Source: Gammaproteobacteria bacterium
GTDB lineage: Bacteria; Pseudomonadota; Gammaproteobacteria; Eutrophobiales; Eutrophobiaceae
Direction: 5' to 3'
NCBI GenBank assembly: GCA_004297165.1
Contig: SCUJ01000008.1
Coordinates: 470,609-534,608, forward strand
Length of the DNA: 64,000 nucleotides
Each line of letters starts with the position of its first letter. Position 1 is the first letter of the stretch. Positions 8,492 through 17,405 of this stretch are shown piece by piece. The notes under the pieces are model-generated. The model saw nothing but the letters and a program-made list of their open reading frames with translations, searched no databases and was not told the origin of the DNA. The position numbers were made by a program, and so were the translations under genes.

Positions 8492-10393
8492 CTGCTACGC
8501 TTCGATGACGTATCCCTGGATTTCGGCGATCAACGCATACTGAAAAATGTCACCTTCGGTATTACCGAGGGAGAACGTGTCTGCCTGCTCGGTCGTAACG
8601 GTGCGGGGAAATCAACTTTGCTGCGCATAATCTGCGGTCAGGTGCTTCCCGATCAGGGGGAAGTGCGGATTAATCCCGGCATTCGAATCAGCATGCTGCA
8701 ACAGGGTTTCCCCACCGCCGAGAACCTGACCGTGACCGAATATGTCAAGGAAGGTCTCAAGGAACTCAACGGTCTCATCGAGGAATTTCAGAAGTTGTCG
8801 CATCATGCGGTTGGCGATCCGGATGTAAAGCGACTCGCATACCTACAGCATGAAATCGAAGTCCGGGGGGGCTGGCAGATCGATACCCAGGTATCTACAG
8901 TCCTCTCCGAACTCGATCTCCCGGCGAACAAAAGACTGACCGACCTCTCCGGTGGCTGGCAACGAAGGGCAGCCCTCGCCCAGGCGCTGGTGAACCGGCC
9001 GGACCTGTTATTACTCGATGAACCAACCAATCACCTGGATTTCAGCACGATCGAATGGCTCGAGCGCAAGATACAACTCTATGCCGGCAGCGTGCTGTTC
9101 ATTACCCATGATCGCGCCTTCCTGCAAAAGCTTGCCACACGGGTCCTCGAATTGGATCGTGGAATCCTGACCAGTTGGACAGGCACTTATCGAAAATACC
9201 TGGAAGGTAAAATGGCCCGTCTGGAGGAAGAGCGACGCAACAACGCCCTTTTCGACAAGCGTCTTGAGCAGGAAGAGGCCTGGATCCGCCAGGGGGTAAA
9301 GGCGCGGCGAACGCGCAATGAGGGTCGGGTGCGGGCCCTGTACGCCATGCGCGAAACCCTGGAACAGCGAATCAAACCCCTGGACAAGGTCAGGATCGTA
9401 GTCCAGACCGCGGAATTATCCGGGCGCAAGGTCATCGACGCCCATAATGTCAGTTACGGTTACGCCGACGAGACCCTGATCCACGGTTTCACCCTCAAGA
9501 TCCGGCGCGGGGATCGCATCGGTCTGGTCGGGAATAACGGCGTGGGCAAGACCACACTCCTCAAGTTACTGCTGGGGGAGTTGACTCCAGCCAAAGGAAC
9601 CATCAAGTTCGGAACAAACCTCGTGACGGGTTTTTTCGATCAGCACCGGCGTGAACTGGATGGCGAAAAGACCGTGGCCGACATCATCGGCGACGGCTCG
9701 GACTATATCCGTATCAACGGCCGTGAACAGCATGTCATCGGTTATCTCAAAGGTTTCCTGTTCAGCCCCCGGCGGGCGATGTCGCCCGTAAAGGTATTAT
9801 CCGGCGGCGAATGCAACCGGTTAATACTGGCGCGGCTGCTGAGCCGCGAGAGCAATCTGCTGGTGCTGGATGAACCCACCAACGATCTCGACCTCGAGAC
9901 CCTGCAAGTTCTCGAGGCCCGCCTGCGGGAGTATGAAGGAACGCTGATCGTCGTGAGTCACGATCGGGAATTCCTGGACAACGTGGTGACGAGCACCCTC
10001 GTCTTCGAGGCCGATGGCGTCATTCGTAAATATCCCGGCGGCTACACCGACTGGTTGCGGCAGGGGAAACAACTGGAAGAGCGGGACAATCCTGCCGCAA
10101 AAACCGAGGGCACCCCCGGACTGGATTCCGCCCGATCAAAACGACCTTCGACGAAACTCAGTTACAAGCTGAAACTCGAACTGGATGCGCTGCCGCAACG
10201 AATAGAGATGCTGGAAGCGGAGATCCGCGACCTCCATGCGCAGACCCTGACAACGGAGTTCTATTCCAGGCCCTATAACGAGGTTCAGGAGGTGTTGGAA
10301 TCGATACGGGTGCGCGAGGCTCTGTTGGACGAGGCCATGCGCCGCTGGGACGAACTGGAAGGCATGCAGAAGCAATTACAGGCGAGAAATTGA
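8492..10393 (+). CDS. uup: ABC-F family ATPase, Uup-like
   Basis: This duplicated ABC ATPase has no membrane domain; the ABC-F family acts on ribosomes or on DNA structures. The first Walker A is GRNGAGKST, the second GNNGVGKTT; signatures are LSGGWQRR and LSGGECNR, with Walker B LLLLDEPTNHLD and LLVLDEPTNDLD. A linker and a C-terminal coiled coil (about the last 80 residues) are typical of Uup. The coding frame is open from 8480, just after a TAG at 8477, but contains no ATG, GTG or TTG until 8618, inside Walker A. I chose CTG at 8492 because AGAAGG lies eight bases upstream and the resulting 633 residues match the family length. Confidence 0.88.
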   Translation: MLRFDDVSLDFGDQRILKNVTFGITEGERVCLLGRNGAGKSTLLRIICGQVLPDQGEVRINPGIRISMLQQGFPTAENLTVTEYVKEGLKELNGLIEEFQKLSHHAVGDPDVKRLAYLQHEIEVRGGWQIDTQVSTVLSELDLPANKRLTDLSGGWQRRAALAQALVNRPDLLLLDEPTNHLDFSTIEWLERKIQLYAGSVLFITHDRAFLQKLATRVLELDRGILTSWTGTYRKYLEGKMARLEEERRNNALFDKRLEQEEAWIRQGVKARRTRNEGRVRALYAMRETLEQRIKPLDKVRIVVQTAELSGRKVIDAHNVSYGYADETLIHGFTLKIRRGDRIGLVGNNGVGKTTLLKLLLGELTPAKGTIKFGTNLVTGFFDQHRRELDGEKTVADIIGDGSDYIRINGREQHVIGYLKGFLFSPRRAMSPVKVLSGGECNRLILARLLSRESNLLVLDEPTNDLDLETLQVLEARLREYEGTLIVVSHDREFLDNVVTSTLVFEADGVIRKYPGGYTDWLRQGKQLEERDNPAAKTEGTPGLDSARSKRPSTKLSYKLKLELDALPQRIEMLEAEIRDLHAQTLTTEFYSRPYNEVQEVLESIRVREALLDEAMRRWDELEGMQKQLQARN

Positions 10394-10558
10394 CCGTAGG
10401 TTGTCATCCGGCGGCGACAAAATACCCCTTATACGAACTCGTCATCCACCCTGCGCGGGATGAACTGACTCGAGGCTTGCCGCGACAACATTGAGATGCT
10501 TCTCCTCCTTTCGCAGCCGTTCTGATGGCGTCGGGAGAGTTTTATTCAGCCCCTAGGA

Positions 10559-10735
10559 CTAATCGTCCAACCGCTTGTTCCAGGTGACATTTTTAAACAG
10601 GGTGTATCGTTTGCGGGCCTGATAAAGCATGGGCATCGATACCAGATTCACTTTCTTCTCCTGCTCCAGTTTCCGGATGTGCTGGTTCCAGGCGTCGGGG
10701 TGCGTGAAGAGATTTTTTGCCGGATTTCCGCTCAT
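10559..10735 (-). CDS. Small hypothetical protein
   Basis: I do not recognise this 58-residue basic protein. The chosen ATG (10733-10735) has AGGA about eight bases upstream; the frame stays open to a GTG at 10810, giving up to 83 residues. It is rich in Lys, Arg and Asn, with no signal peptide or membrane segment, and has a plausible helix around residues 14-27. It follows cysE on the same strand and could be co-transcribed. The 165 bp between it and the uup stop hold no gene that I can see. It may be a real small gene or a chance ORF. Confidence 0.35.
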   Translation of the reverse strand: MSGNPAKNLFTHPDAWNQHIRKLEQEKKVNLVSMPMLYQARKRYTLFKNVTWNKRLDD

Positions 10736-10836
10736 TTTGACCATCCTCGCCGGTAGGCCGTTACTCACATGAGCTTTGACAGCATTTCTCATGCCAATTC
10801 CATTCGTCACATGAGATGTCCCGGCGAAGGGATGAT

Positions 10837-11532
10837 TCAGTCCTTTGATCGATCCCGGATCTGCTCTACCTCCTCCTCCAGTTTATGCATGTGATCGAGA
10901 ATGGATTGGAGCGCATTCTGAATCGGATCCGGCATGTCCTTGCTGGCCCCATAGGCGCTGAAGCCGATCTTGCGGGCCATCGCCTCGCGTTGGGCCTCGC
11001 GGTTTTCGCCATTATCCTTGTTGCGGGTGACGATCTGCCCCGGGATGCCAACGACGGTGGCGTTATCCGGCACTTCCTTGACCACGACCGCATTGGAGCC
11101 GATCCGCGCGCCGTTGCCTAGCGTGATGGGTCCGAGGACCTTGGCGCCGGCGCCGATGATCACCCCATTCTTGAGCGTTGGGTGGCGTTTGCCCTTGTTC
11201 CAGGTGGTGCCACCGAGAGTCACGCCATGATACAAGGAGCAATCGTCCCCGATCTCTGCCGTCTCGCCGATCACCACGCCCATCCCGTGATCGATGAAGA
11301 ACCGCCGGCCGATGGTCGCGCCAGGATGTATCTCCACGCCTGTGAGGAACCTGGCGATGTGGGATCCCAGTCGCGCAAGGAGATTTAAATTGTGTTGCCA
11401 CAGCCAATGATTGACCCGGTGCATCAGGATGGCGTGCAGACCGGGGCAGCACAGGAGGGTTTCGATGGCGCTGCGGGCGGCGGGATCCCGGTCGAACACG
11501 ACCTGGATATCTTCTTTCAATTGACTGAACAT
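10837..11532 (-). CDS. cysE: Serine O-acetyltransferase
   Basis: CysE transfers an acetyl group from acetyl-CoA to serine, making O-acetylserine for cysteine synthesis. The 231 residues comprise a helical N-terminal part (about 1-65) and a left-handed beta-helix of hexapeptide repeats (about 65-175), including [32 protein letters not shown] and LGGTT. The C-terminal tail, rich in Glu and Lys, is longer than the minimal form. It is transcribed divergently from the ThiF/MoeB-JAMM pair across 154 bp, linking cysteine synthesis to that module. Confidence 0.92.
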   Translation of the reverse strand: MFSQLKEDIQVVFDRDPAARSAIETLLCCPGLHAILMHRVNHWLWQHNLNLLARLGSHIARFLTGVEIHPGATIGRRFFIDHGMGVVIGETAEIGDDCSLYHGVTLGGTTWNKGKRHPTLKNGVIIGAGAKVLGPITLGNGARIGSNAVVVKEVPDNATVVGIPGQIVTRNKDNGENREAQREAMARKIGFSAYGASKDMPDPIQNALQSILDHMHKLEEEVEQIRDRSKD

Positions 11533-11686
11533 GAACTCTCACCTCTCTTGAAGCGGCCACAGCGACATCGCCCGTACCGCCATGCCTGTTAGACAGTATA
11601 TATCCCGAACTGTATCAGGATCACCGAACTGACGTCCCTGAGCAAATGAACTGACGGTCTTCCATACATGACTTATACTCGACGCC

Positions 11687-12463
11687 ATGCGCGACGACCA
11701 ACTCATACGCTACAGCAGACAGATCATGCTACCCGAGATCGATGCCGCCGGTCAGTTGCGCCTAGCCAACGCCAGAGTGCTCATTATCGGCCTCGGTGGA
11801 CTGGGATCCCCCGCATCCATCTACCTGACGGCGGGAGGAGTAGGGCATCTGACGCTGGTCGACTATGACCGCGTGGATCTGTCCAACCTGCAACGCCAGA
11901 TCGTTCATCGCACGCGGGATATCGAACGCAAGAAAGTGGAATCGGCGGCGGATCACCTGAAAGAGCTGAATCCCGATGTACAACTTGACCTGATCGATCA
12001 TGCCCTGGAGGAAGCCGAGTTAAGGAAAGAAGTTACCGGCGCGGATGTGATCATCGATGCCTCGGATAACTTCAGGACGCGGCACGCGATCAACCGGGTC
12101 TGCATCGAACATGGACGTCCGCTGGTCTCGGCCGCGGCCATCCGTTTTGAGGCGCAGATCAGCGTCTTCGATCCAAGGCGTCCTGACTCACCCTGTTATC
12201 ATTGCCTCTACCCGGAAAATGCGACTGTAGAGGCTACTTGTACGGCAAATGGCGTGATCGCCCCCCTTTTAGGGATCGTCGGCAGCATTCAGGCGGCCGA
12301 GGCGATGAAATTGATCATGGGGATCGGCAAGACCCTGACCGGCAGGTTGCTGCTTGTGGACTTGATGACCATGGAATGGCATAACACGCTCCTGCCCAAG
12401 GATCCGCAATGCCCTGTGTGCAGTCATGCAGCCCCACAATCCAAGGCTTCAATTACCACCTGA
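11687..12463 (+). CDS. moeB: E1-like adenylyltransferase of the ThiF/MoeB family
   Basis: These enzymes adenylate the C-terminal glycine of a ubiquitin-like sulfur carrier (MoaD, ThiS or a relative). The 258-residue protein has the nucleotide loop GLGGLGS (residues 35-41), the arginine-containing LSNLQRQ, DASDNF (125-130), and a zinc site formed by C170/C173 and C242/C245. A cysteine at 185 in ATCTANG fits the MoeB/ThiF position. There is no rhodanese domain. It overlaps the JAMM peptidase gene by 38 bp. Whether the partner is MoaD, ThiS or a CysO-like protein cannot be told from this window; none is encoded here. Confidence 0.85.
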   Translation: MRDDQLIRYSRQIMLPEIDAAGQLRLANARVLIIGLGGLGSPASIYLTAGGVGHLTLVDYDRVDLSNLQRQIVHRTRDIERKKVESAADHLKELNPDVQLDLIDHALEEAELRKEVTGADVIIDASDNFRTRHAINRVCIEHGRPLVSAAAIRFEAQISVFDPRRPDSPCYHCLYPENATVEATCTANGVIAPLLGIVGSIQAAEAMKLIMGIGKTLTGRLLLVDLMTMEWHNTLLPKDPQCPVCSHAAPQSKASITT

Positions 12464-12851
12464 AATTGGTCGGGAGTTGATCGCCATGGCTCTTCAGAGT
12501 CCTCAGGTTGAAGTCTGCGGCCTGTTGGGCGGGAACCGGAATGAACTGCGGTCGTTTTATCCCATCTGTAATATCGCTGACGATCCGGGGCGGTTGTTCG
12601 TCATGGACCCCGTCGAGCAACTGCGCGCGTTTCGGCAGATGAATCAGCGTGGCGAGGAATTACGCGCGATATACCATAGTCACCCGGCCAGCGCCGCCCT
12701 GCCTTCCGGCACGGATCTCGCGCTGGCCAAGTATCCGCAGGTCTACTATCTGATTGCTTCCCTGCTGAGTACGCCGCCTGAGATGCGGGCTTACTACTTC
12801 ACCGGCGAGGCATTTACCCCGGTCGAACTCGACGACCGATATCGCGCGTAA
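12426..12851 (+). CDS. JAMM/MPN+ metallopeptidase (Mec-like, M67)
   Basis: This 141-residue zinc peptidase has the complete JAMM motif: E29 in the VEVCGLLGG strand, H84-S-H86-P, S94 and D97 in SGTD. Bacterial members of this group (Mec+ in Mycobacterium) remove cysteine or other groups from the C terminus of ubiquitin-like sulfur carriers. The start ATG at 12426 lies inside the upstream E1-like gene and the 38 bp overlap implies co-translation. It ends five bases from the convergent tpx stop. Its substrate is unknown; a sulfur-carrier conjugate is the best guess. Confidence 0.87.
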   Translation: MQPHNPRLQLPPEIGRELIAMALQSPQVEVCGLLGGNRNELRSFYPICNIADDPGRLFVMDPVEQLRAFRQMNQRGEELRAIYHSHPASAALPSGTDLALAKYPQVYYLIASLLSTPPEMRAYYFTGEAFTPVELDDRYRA

Positions 12852-12856
12852 AAATC

Positions 12857-13354
12857 CTACAACGCCGCGAGGGCGGCCTCGTAATCCGGCTCGTTGCCGA
12901 TCTCGGGAACCAATTGACGGTACACGACCTTGTTGTTGGCATCCAAAACCACGACGGCCCTGGCGCTGATCCCGGCGAGTGGACCGTCGGTAATGAGGAC
13001 GCCGTAATCCTTGGCGAAATTCCGGGAACGCATCATGGAGAGGGTAACCACATTACTGGCGCCTTCAGCGGCACAAAATCGCTTCATGGCGAAGGGCAGA
13101 TCCGCGGAGATCATCAGAAACACGGCGTCAGTCCGGCCTGCCGCGCGCTCATTGAATTTCTTCGTAGAGATCTGGCAGACAGGCGTATCCAGAGAGGGCA
13201 CGATATTAAGCAGTTTTTTCTTGCCCTTGTAGGTTGCGAGAGTCACATCGCCCAGATCTCCATTCACCAAAATGAAATCTGGCGCCTGGGCGCCGACCGC
13301 CGGCAACTCGCCGTTCGTTGATACCGGATTACCTTTGAGTGTCACCTTAGCCAT
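12857..13354 (-). CDS. tpx: Thiol peroxidase Tpx
   Basis: This atypical 2-Cys peroxiredoxin reduces peroxides using thioredoxin. The 165-residue protein has the peroxidatic C60 in DTPVCQ and the resolving C94 in RFCAAEG, the spacing characteristic of Tpx. The normal family length and the N-terminal TLKGNPV support the ATG at 13352-13354. About 140 bp upstream before the next gene should hold its promoter; I saw no clear motif there. Confidence 0.95.
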   Translation of the reverse strand: MAKVTLKGNPVSTNGELPAVGAQAPDFILVNGDLGDVTLATYKGKKKLLNIVPSLDTPVCQISTKKFNERAAGRTDAVFLMISADLPFAMKRFCAAEGASNVVTLSMMRSRNFAKDYGVLITDGPLAGISARAVVVLDANNKVVYRQLVPEIGNEPDYEAALAAL

Positions 13355-13497
13355 CTTGATCTCCTCACATTGATTCCAGATTGATTAAAGTTGTCCCGCC
13401 CCGAACCTCGACCAGGCTCGACTGGACGGGTATAAAACTCGTGCAATCATATCACAGGGGCGCGCCTGGCCAGACCGATGCAAGTTAATGACAGAAA

Positions 13498-14259
13498 TTA
13501 TCTGTCATTATAAACACCCGCCTGCGCCGCGAGATTCATGCGCCTTCTCAGGCGCGAGACCCAGAGACCGCTTAACGATAACAAAAGAATAAGGATGGCG
13601 AACAAATCGCTGAGATATTTGCCCACTTTACCGAGGACTGCCCCGCTGTGAACATCCAGGACAAATCTCTCCAGACTTACACCTTCGCCATGATGTTTTA
13701 GTTCTATCTGCCGCAGTATCTGATCCGGCAGCCGCTCAGGCACAGCCCAAACTGGCCCGTCATCGCGTATCTGCCGCCAGGCTGTTAATTCCATATCTCC
13801 TGCGTACGAGCCATCCGTTGTTTGCAGTACAGGAATATCGCCGATCTTGCCCAAGGCCAGGAGAGTCCCGCTGATGCCAGGTAATGCCGCTATCTTCTCC
13901 ACGAATTCACCGGAGGAAGTCATGACCAATAAGCTGTCAGGCAAGGCGACCAGTAACAAATCATCCAGCTCGATAACCCCGATCAGTTGTTCCGTGTTCT
14001 GGCCCGTATCCTGATAGTTCACATAGAGTCTTGAGCCGTAGCGGCTGAGCCAGGTTTGTCCGGCCTTGAATGCAACGGGATCTGTCTCGACCTCGATGCC
14101 GTATAGACCCATTAACCAATCCGAATCGAGCATTACTTGATCCAGCTCCAACTCATCGGTGTGATTCAGTAACAGACCGGTGCCGGCAATGAAGACCACC
14201 AGCATGGCCGCCAGGAAACCGAGGGATCGATGCCACCATTGAAAATGCTGGATGGTCAT
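13498..14259 (-). CDS. PepSY-associated transmembrane protein
   Basis: The 253-residue protein has one membrane helix near residues 12-31, preceded by WWHRSLGF with a conserved His, and a second near residues 215-235 (FAILILLLSLSGLWVSR). The periplasmic loop between them looks like a PepSY-type domain, with a second conserved region FVLDVHSG. Such proteins are often partners of flavin- or heme-dependent membrane reductases. It is the third gene of an operon after the porin and the FMN-binding protein, only nine bases from the latter. A role in electron transfer to extracytoplasmic iron or another acceptor is inference. Confidence 0.75.
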   Translation of the reverse strand: MTIQHFQWWHRSLGFLAAMLVVFIAGTGLLLNHTDELELDQVMLDSDWLMGLYGIEVETDPVAFKAGQTWLSRYGSRLYVNYQDTGQNTEQLIGVIELDDLLLVALPDSLLVMTSSGEFVEKIAALPGISGTLLALGKIGDIPVLQTTDGSYAGDMELTAWRQIRDDGPVWAVPERLPDQILRQIELKHHGEGVSLERFVLDVHSGAVLGKVGKYLSDLFAILILLLSLSGLWVSRLRRRMNLAAQAGVYNDR

Positions 14260-14268
14260 GCTCAGAGC

Positions 14269-14811
14269 TTATTTTGCGTCGTCGGACTGGACGAAGTCGT
14301 GCAGAACCAGCGCCAATCTCGCCAGACGGGTTGCGGCCGACACTGACAAGGTCGCCCCGGTGATGCCGTCGACCTTGCGATCCAGTTGGTTTTCATTTAA
14401 CTGCAAACCGGCGCCGCGAAATTGATCCTTGAAAAAAGGATAGCGAATCTCCCAACCCCGCGACTCCCTGAAGGCGAGTACCTCCATCTGCTCGATCCGG
14501 TTCGCGTAAACCACAAACCCTATGGTGATGAACTCTTCCTTCCCGATCTCTTCGAGGATCCAGGCAGTCCGTCCATCCAGTTCCCAGTAGCTCAACCTGA
14601 GCAGATTCAATTCATGACCGAGAATTTCCGTTACGGTCTTTTTCAAATCACCCTTAATCCAAATCTTGTTCCTTAGTGCCGTGCGTCCGTCGAATGCCTG
14701 TTGCAAAAATTCCTCGGGCGACAGGTAATCCTCCCGTCCATGCACCTGTCCCGTGAGGGCCATGAACAGGAGCAAGGCCAGGATGCAGCCATTTGTAAAA
14801 AGACCTTTCAT
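14269..14811 (-). CDS. Exported FMN-binding domain protein
   Basis: Starting at the ATG at 14809-14811, the 180-residue protein begins with a signal peptide (MKGLFTNGCILALLLFMALT, cleavage near VHG). An upstream extension to 14952 lies inside the porin gene and is unlikely. The C-terminal motif DGITGATLSVSAAT fits the [D/S]GxxGAT site where ApbE attaches FMN covalently to Thr, as in NqrC and RnfG. It is thus a periplasmic flavoprotein candidate. It sits 29 bp after the porin and nine before the PepSY protein. No apbE gene is in the window. Confidence 0.8.
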   Translation of the reverse strand: MKGLFTNGCILALLLFMALTGQVHGREDYLSPEEFLQQAFDGRTALRNKIWIKGDLKKTVTEILGHELNLLRLSYWELDGRTAWILEEIGKEEFITIGFVVYANRIEQMEVLAFRESRGWEIRYPFFKDQFRGAGLQLNENQLDRKVDGITGATLSVSAATRLARLALVLHDFVQSDDAK

Positions 14812-14840
14812 CGGCACTAAGAAGGTGTTTATTCCGAACC

Positions 14841-16202
14841 CTAGAATTGATAGCCAAACCCGAGGTTGAATCCATCCCGCAGCGCATCCACATCGCCATC
14901 GGCATCCTCCCACTGGTAGTCGAACTTTACCGCGACATTGCGGTGCGGCCACCAGTTCAGGCCAATCGCGAACTGATCGAATTCCTGATATCGGAACGGC
15001 GTGACCCCGTTGCGTTCATCCCAGACGCTGTATCGCAAGAAAACTCCAATATCTCCAAGAGTGTAATCGCTCACATTAAAGCGATAGGATGGTTCTATGT
15101 ACCATCCATCCAGGGTATCCGCTCCCACGCTCGCGGGCACAAGGCCGTTATCCGCGGACAAGTCCCAATGCGCGATTAGCGCACGCAGACCCAGCCCGCT
15201 GGCATGCCTATAATCGATGTGGGACTCCACCAGAAAGGCATCGATTTCGAAGTTGTCTGCCGTGCCGGTGATATCCGATTGGTACTGCCCCGAGACTGCC
15301 ACCTCAAGGCCCGCGATACCGGTATAACGCAAACGGCCGGTCAAGGCCAGGGCCTGAAAATCGGCCTCCGCCACCTTCAACCGGCCGCTGCGCGGACGGA
15401 AGGCTGAACCCCCGGAGGTGGGCGTACGCAAACCGGAGTGCAGTACGACATCATAATTCCAGCCCGGCATGACCTCGCCGTTCGCCCCGAGTCCTGCCTC
15501 CCACCAGGTCGATGGGATGATCTCGGTTTCAACCCGATTGCGTTCAACGCCGAAAAAGGTGTTCGGTTCATGAGTCGTGTTGAGCAACCCTATCGGCAGG
15601 ATGTCCAAACCGGCACGGATCCGGTGTTCATTGTTGATATCATACTCCAGCCAGGCCTGTTCCAGTTCCACTTCTCCCGGCGATCCTGTGCCGGTCAAAG
15701 AATGCTCCACCTCCAGCTCGGAAAAGAAGCGCAAATCGTCCGTAAAGTTATGACCGACAAACAGAATGAAACGATGATAATCCGTGCGTTCCACAGAATC
15801 GTCTCCGCCGACGGTATCGTTAGAATCGGTAAGATTGTTGTAATGAAGCTCGCCATAACCACCCAGGACAGTGCGGCCACCGTCGCGCATACCCCGGGAG
15901 AATCGCGTGCCATAACTTTGTTGTGCAACCTGAGCGTCAACCGGCTCTGTTGATTCCTGTCGGACTACTTCATCAACCACATCAGCAGTGGCCGCGACGG
16001 CCTCAGCCGTATCGGCGGCCTGTTTATCCGTTTGCGCGAGACGTTCCTCCAGAGAATCTATGGTCGCCTGCTGTTGCTGGATGATACGCCATAGCTCTTC
16101 AACCGAAGGGGTCGCTGCCATGGATACATCTGTTGAAAAAACTCCCGCCAAAGAAAGGAGGGCGTATATCCGTATTTTTCTGAGATATCTGAAGTGATGC
16201 AT
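14841..16202 (-). CDS. Outer-membrane porin with N-terminal coiled coil
   Basis: The chosen ATG (16200-16202) has AGGAG about eight bases upstream and gives 453 residues; an earlier start at 16244 lacks a ribosome site. A signal peptide (to about residue 30, ending SMAA) is followed by a Gln/Glu/Ala-rich coiled coil at about 35-85. Alternating strands then run to a C-terminal Phe in NLGFGYQF, typical of outer-membrane beta-barrels. Segments such as GGYGELHYNN, DLRFFSELEVEHS and NRVETEIIPSTWWE resemble Porin O/P-like proteins. The substrate is not evident; linkage to a flavoprotein and a PepSY protein suggests iron or redox metabolism. Confidence 0.8.
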   Translation of the reverse strand: MHHFRYLRKIRIYALLSLAGVFSTDVSMAATPSVEELWRIIQQQQATIDSLEERLAQTDKQAADTAEAVAATADVVDEVVRQESTEPVDAQVAQQSYGTRFSRGMRDGGRTVLGGYGELHYNNLTDSNDTVGGDDSVERTDYHRFILFVGHNFTDDLRFFSELEVEHSLTGTGSPGEVELEQAWLEYDINNEHRIRAGLDILPIGLLNTTHEPNTFFGVERNRVETEIIPSTWWEAGLGANGEVMPGWNYDVVLHSGLRTPTSGGSAFRPRSGRLKVAEADFQALALTGRLRYTGIAGLEVAVSGQYQSDITGTADNFEIDAFLVESHIDYRHASGLGLRALIAHWDLSADNGLVPASVGADTLDGWYIEPSYRFNVSDYTLGDIGVFLRYSVWDERNGVTPFRYQEFDQFAIGLNWWPHRNVAVKFDYQWEDADGDVDALRDGFNLGFGYQF

Positions 16203-16570
16203 CGAACTACTCCTTAAACTAATAAATAAAAAATTTTGGAACACTAAATTAAGAAACTACATATAGGATAGATATATATAGTGAATAATTATCATTAAAA
16301 AGCGAATGCCACTAATGATAATCTCCTGATTCGTTATATACAGCTCTTATAATTTAAATTTTCGCAGACCATGAACTAAGCAAATATGATACGATATAAT
16401 TCAATATATAAATGTATTAATACGGTAGTATGTGCTAACTCCAAATATAAATTAGCCATTGATTCAACCACAAATTTAAGACAAACCACCATTCTGACAT
16501 GGTTCAAGTTAATGATATTGTTAATAAGAACAATTATCAATAATAATATGTCAATTGATAATAATTACTA
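16203..16570. promoter_or_regulatory. A+T-rich intergenic region with Fur-like sites
   Basis: The region between the divergent porin operon and lemA is far more A+T-rich than the rest of the window. Three stretches approach the Fur 7-1-7 consensus (TGATAAT-N-ATTATCA): 16280-16294 (11 of 14), 16525-16539 (11 of 14) and 16556-16570 (12 of 14). The first lies about 80 bp upstream of the porin start. A+T-rich DNA raises the chance of false matches, so the Fur assignment is tentative. I see no credible gene here; a 72-codon ORF at 16386-16604 looks accidental. Confidence 0.4.
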
Positions 16571-16698
16571 TTTGATCTGGATCATATTAGCGAGACTTCT
16601 CTAATCCGTGTCATGAAATAGACATCGCTCTTAGTCTTAGTGGCATGGGATAAATCTCCGAAAAAAAGACTATGATGTGATCGTCAATTTCCGGACAA

Positions 16699-16727
16699 TT
16701 GACTGAGAAAAATCTGCCCCATAAAAA
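16699..16727 (+). promoter_or_regulatory. Candidate sigma70 promoter of lemA
   Basis: TTGACT at 16699-16704 is followed after 17 bp by TAAAAA at 16722-16727. The -35 is strong and the -10 weak. It ends about 50 bp before the lemA start codon. Confidence 0.4.
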
Positions 16728-16776
16728 ATACAGAAAACTCATTACTCCATTTGATTCTCTGACAAGGAGAACACCC

Positions 16777-17349
16777 ATGACTGTCACAGCTTTCATTTTT
16801 CTGGGCATCATCGGCGCGATCGCCCTCTATGCAATCGTCCTGTATAACAACCTGGTTACCCTGAAACATAATGTCGACAAGGCATGGTCGAATATCGATG
16901 TTCTTCTTAAGCAACGCCATGATGAACTGCCAAAACTCGTGGAGACCTGCAAGCAGTACATGAAATTCGAACAGGAAACACTACAAAAAGTCATGCAGGC
17001 GCGTTCCGCGGTTTTCAGTGCCCGGGAAAAAGGGGACGTCGGCGCGCTCGGACCGGCCGAAACCCAGTTGCGCATGGGTCTCGGAAATCTCTTCGCAGTA
17101 GCGGAATCCTACCCGGAATTGAAAGCCAACAACGACTTCAAGCATCTGCAGGAACGCATCTCCGGCCTGGAGAACGGCATCGCCGATCGCCGGGAGTTCT
17201 ACAACGAGAGCGTCAACCTCAACAATATCCGGATCGAGCAATTTCCCGATGCCCTCATCGCGCGGAACTTCAATTTCAAACCCAGGCAATTGCTCGAATT
17301 CTCCGCCGAGGAGAAAAGAGACGTGGATATCAAGGCGCTGTTTTCCTAG
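16777..17349 (+). CDS. lemA: LemA family membrane protein
   Basis: The start ATG at 16777 has AAGGAG eight bases upstream and gives 190 residues. An N-terminal membrane helix (about residues 2-24) is followed by the LemA signature NNLVTLKHNVDKAWSNIDVLLKQRHDELP and a long helical bundle; the ending FNFKPRQLLEF is typical. The bulk is predicted on the cytoplasmic or periplasmic face depending on orientation. The molecular function of LemA is not settled. It is followed after 56 bp by the GIDE-domain gene, a recurring bacterial pairing. Confidence 0.92.
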   Translation: MTVTAFIFLGIIGAIALYAIVLYNNLVTLKHNVDKAWSNIDVLLKQRHDELPKLVETCKQYMKFEQETLQKVMQARSAVFSAREKGDVGALGPAETQLRMGLGNLFAVAESYPELKANNDFKHLQERISGLENGIADRREFYNESVNLNNIRIEQFPDALIARNFNFKPRQLLEFSAEEKRDVDIKALFS

Positions 17350-17405
17350 TGACCGCTTCCGGGAATATCGAAATCTGCTGCCGCGATAGTAAATAGACCA
17401 CGAAC

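Noticed and set aside
16386..16604. 72-codon ORF in the A+T-rich region
   Set aside because: Its composition is that of random A+T-rich DNA, and it has no ribosome site.
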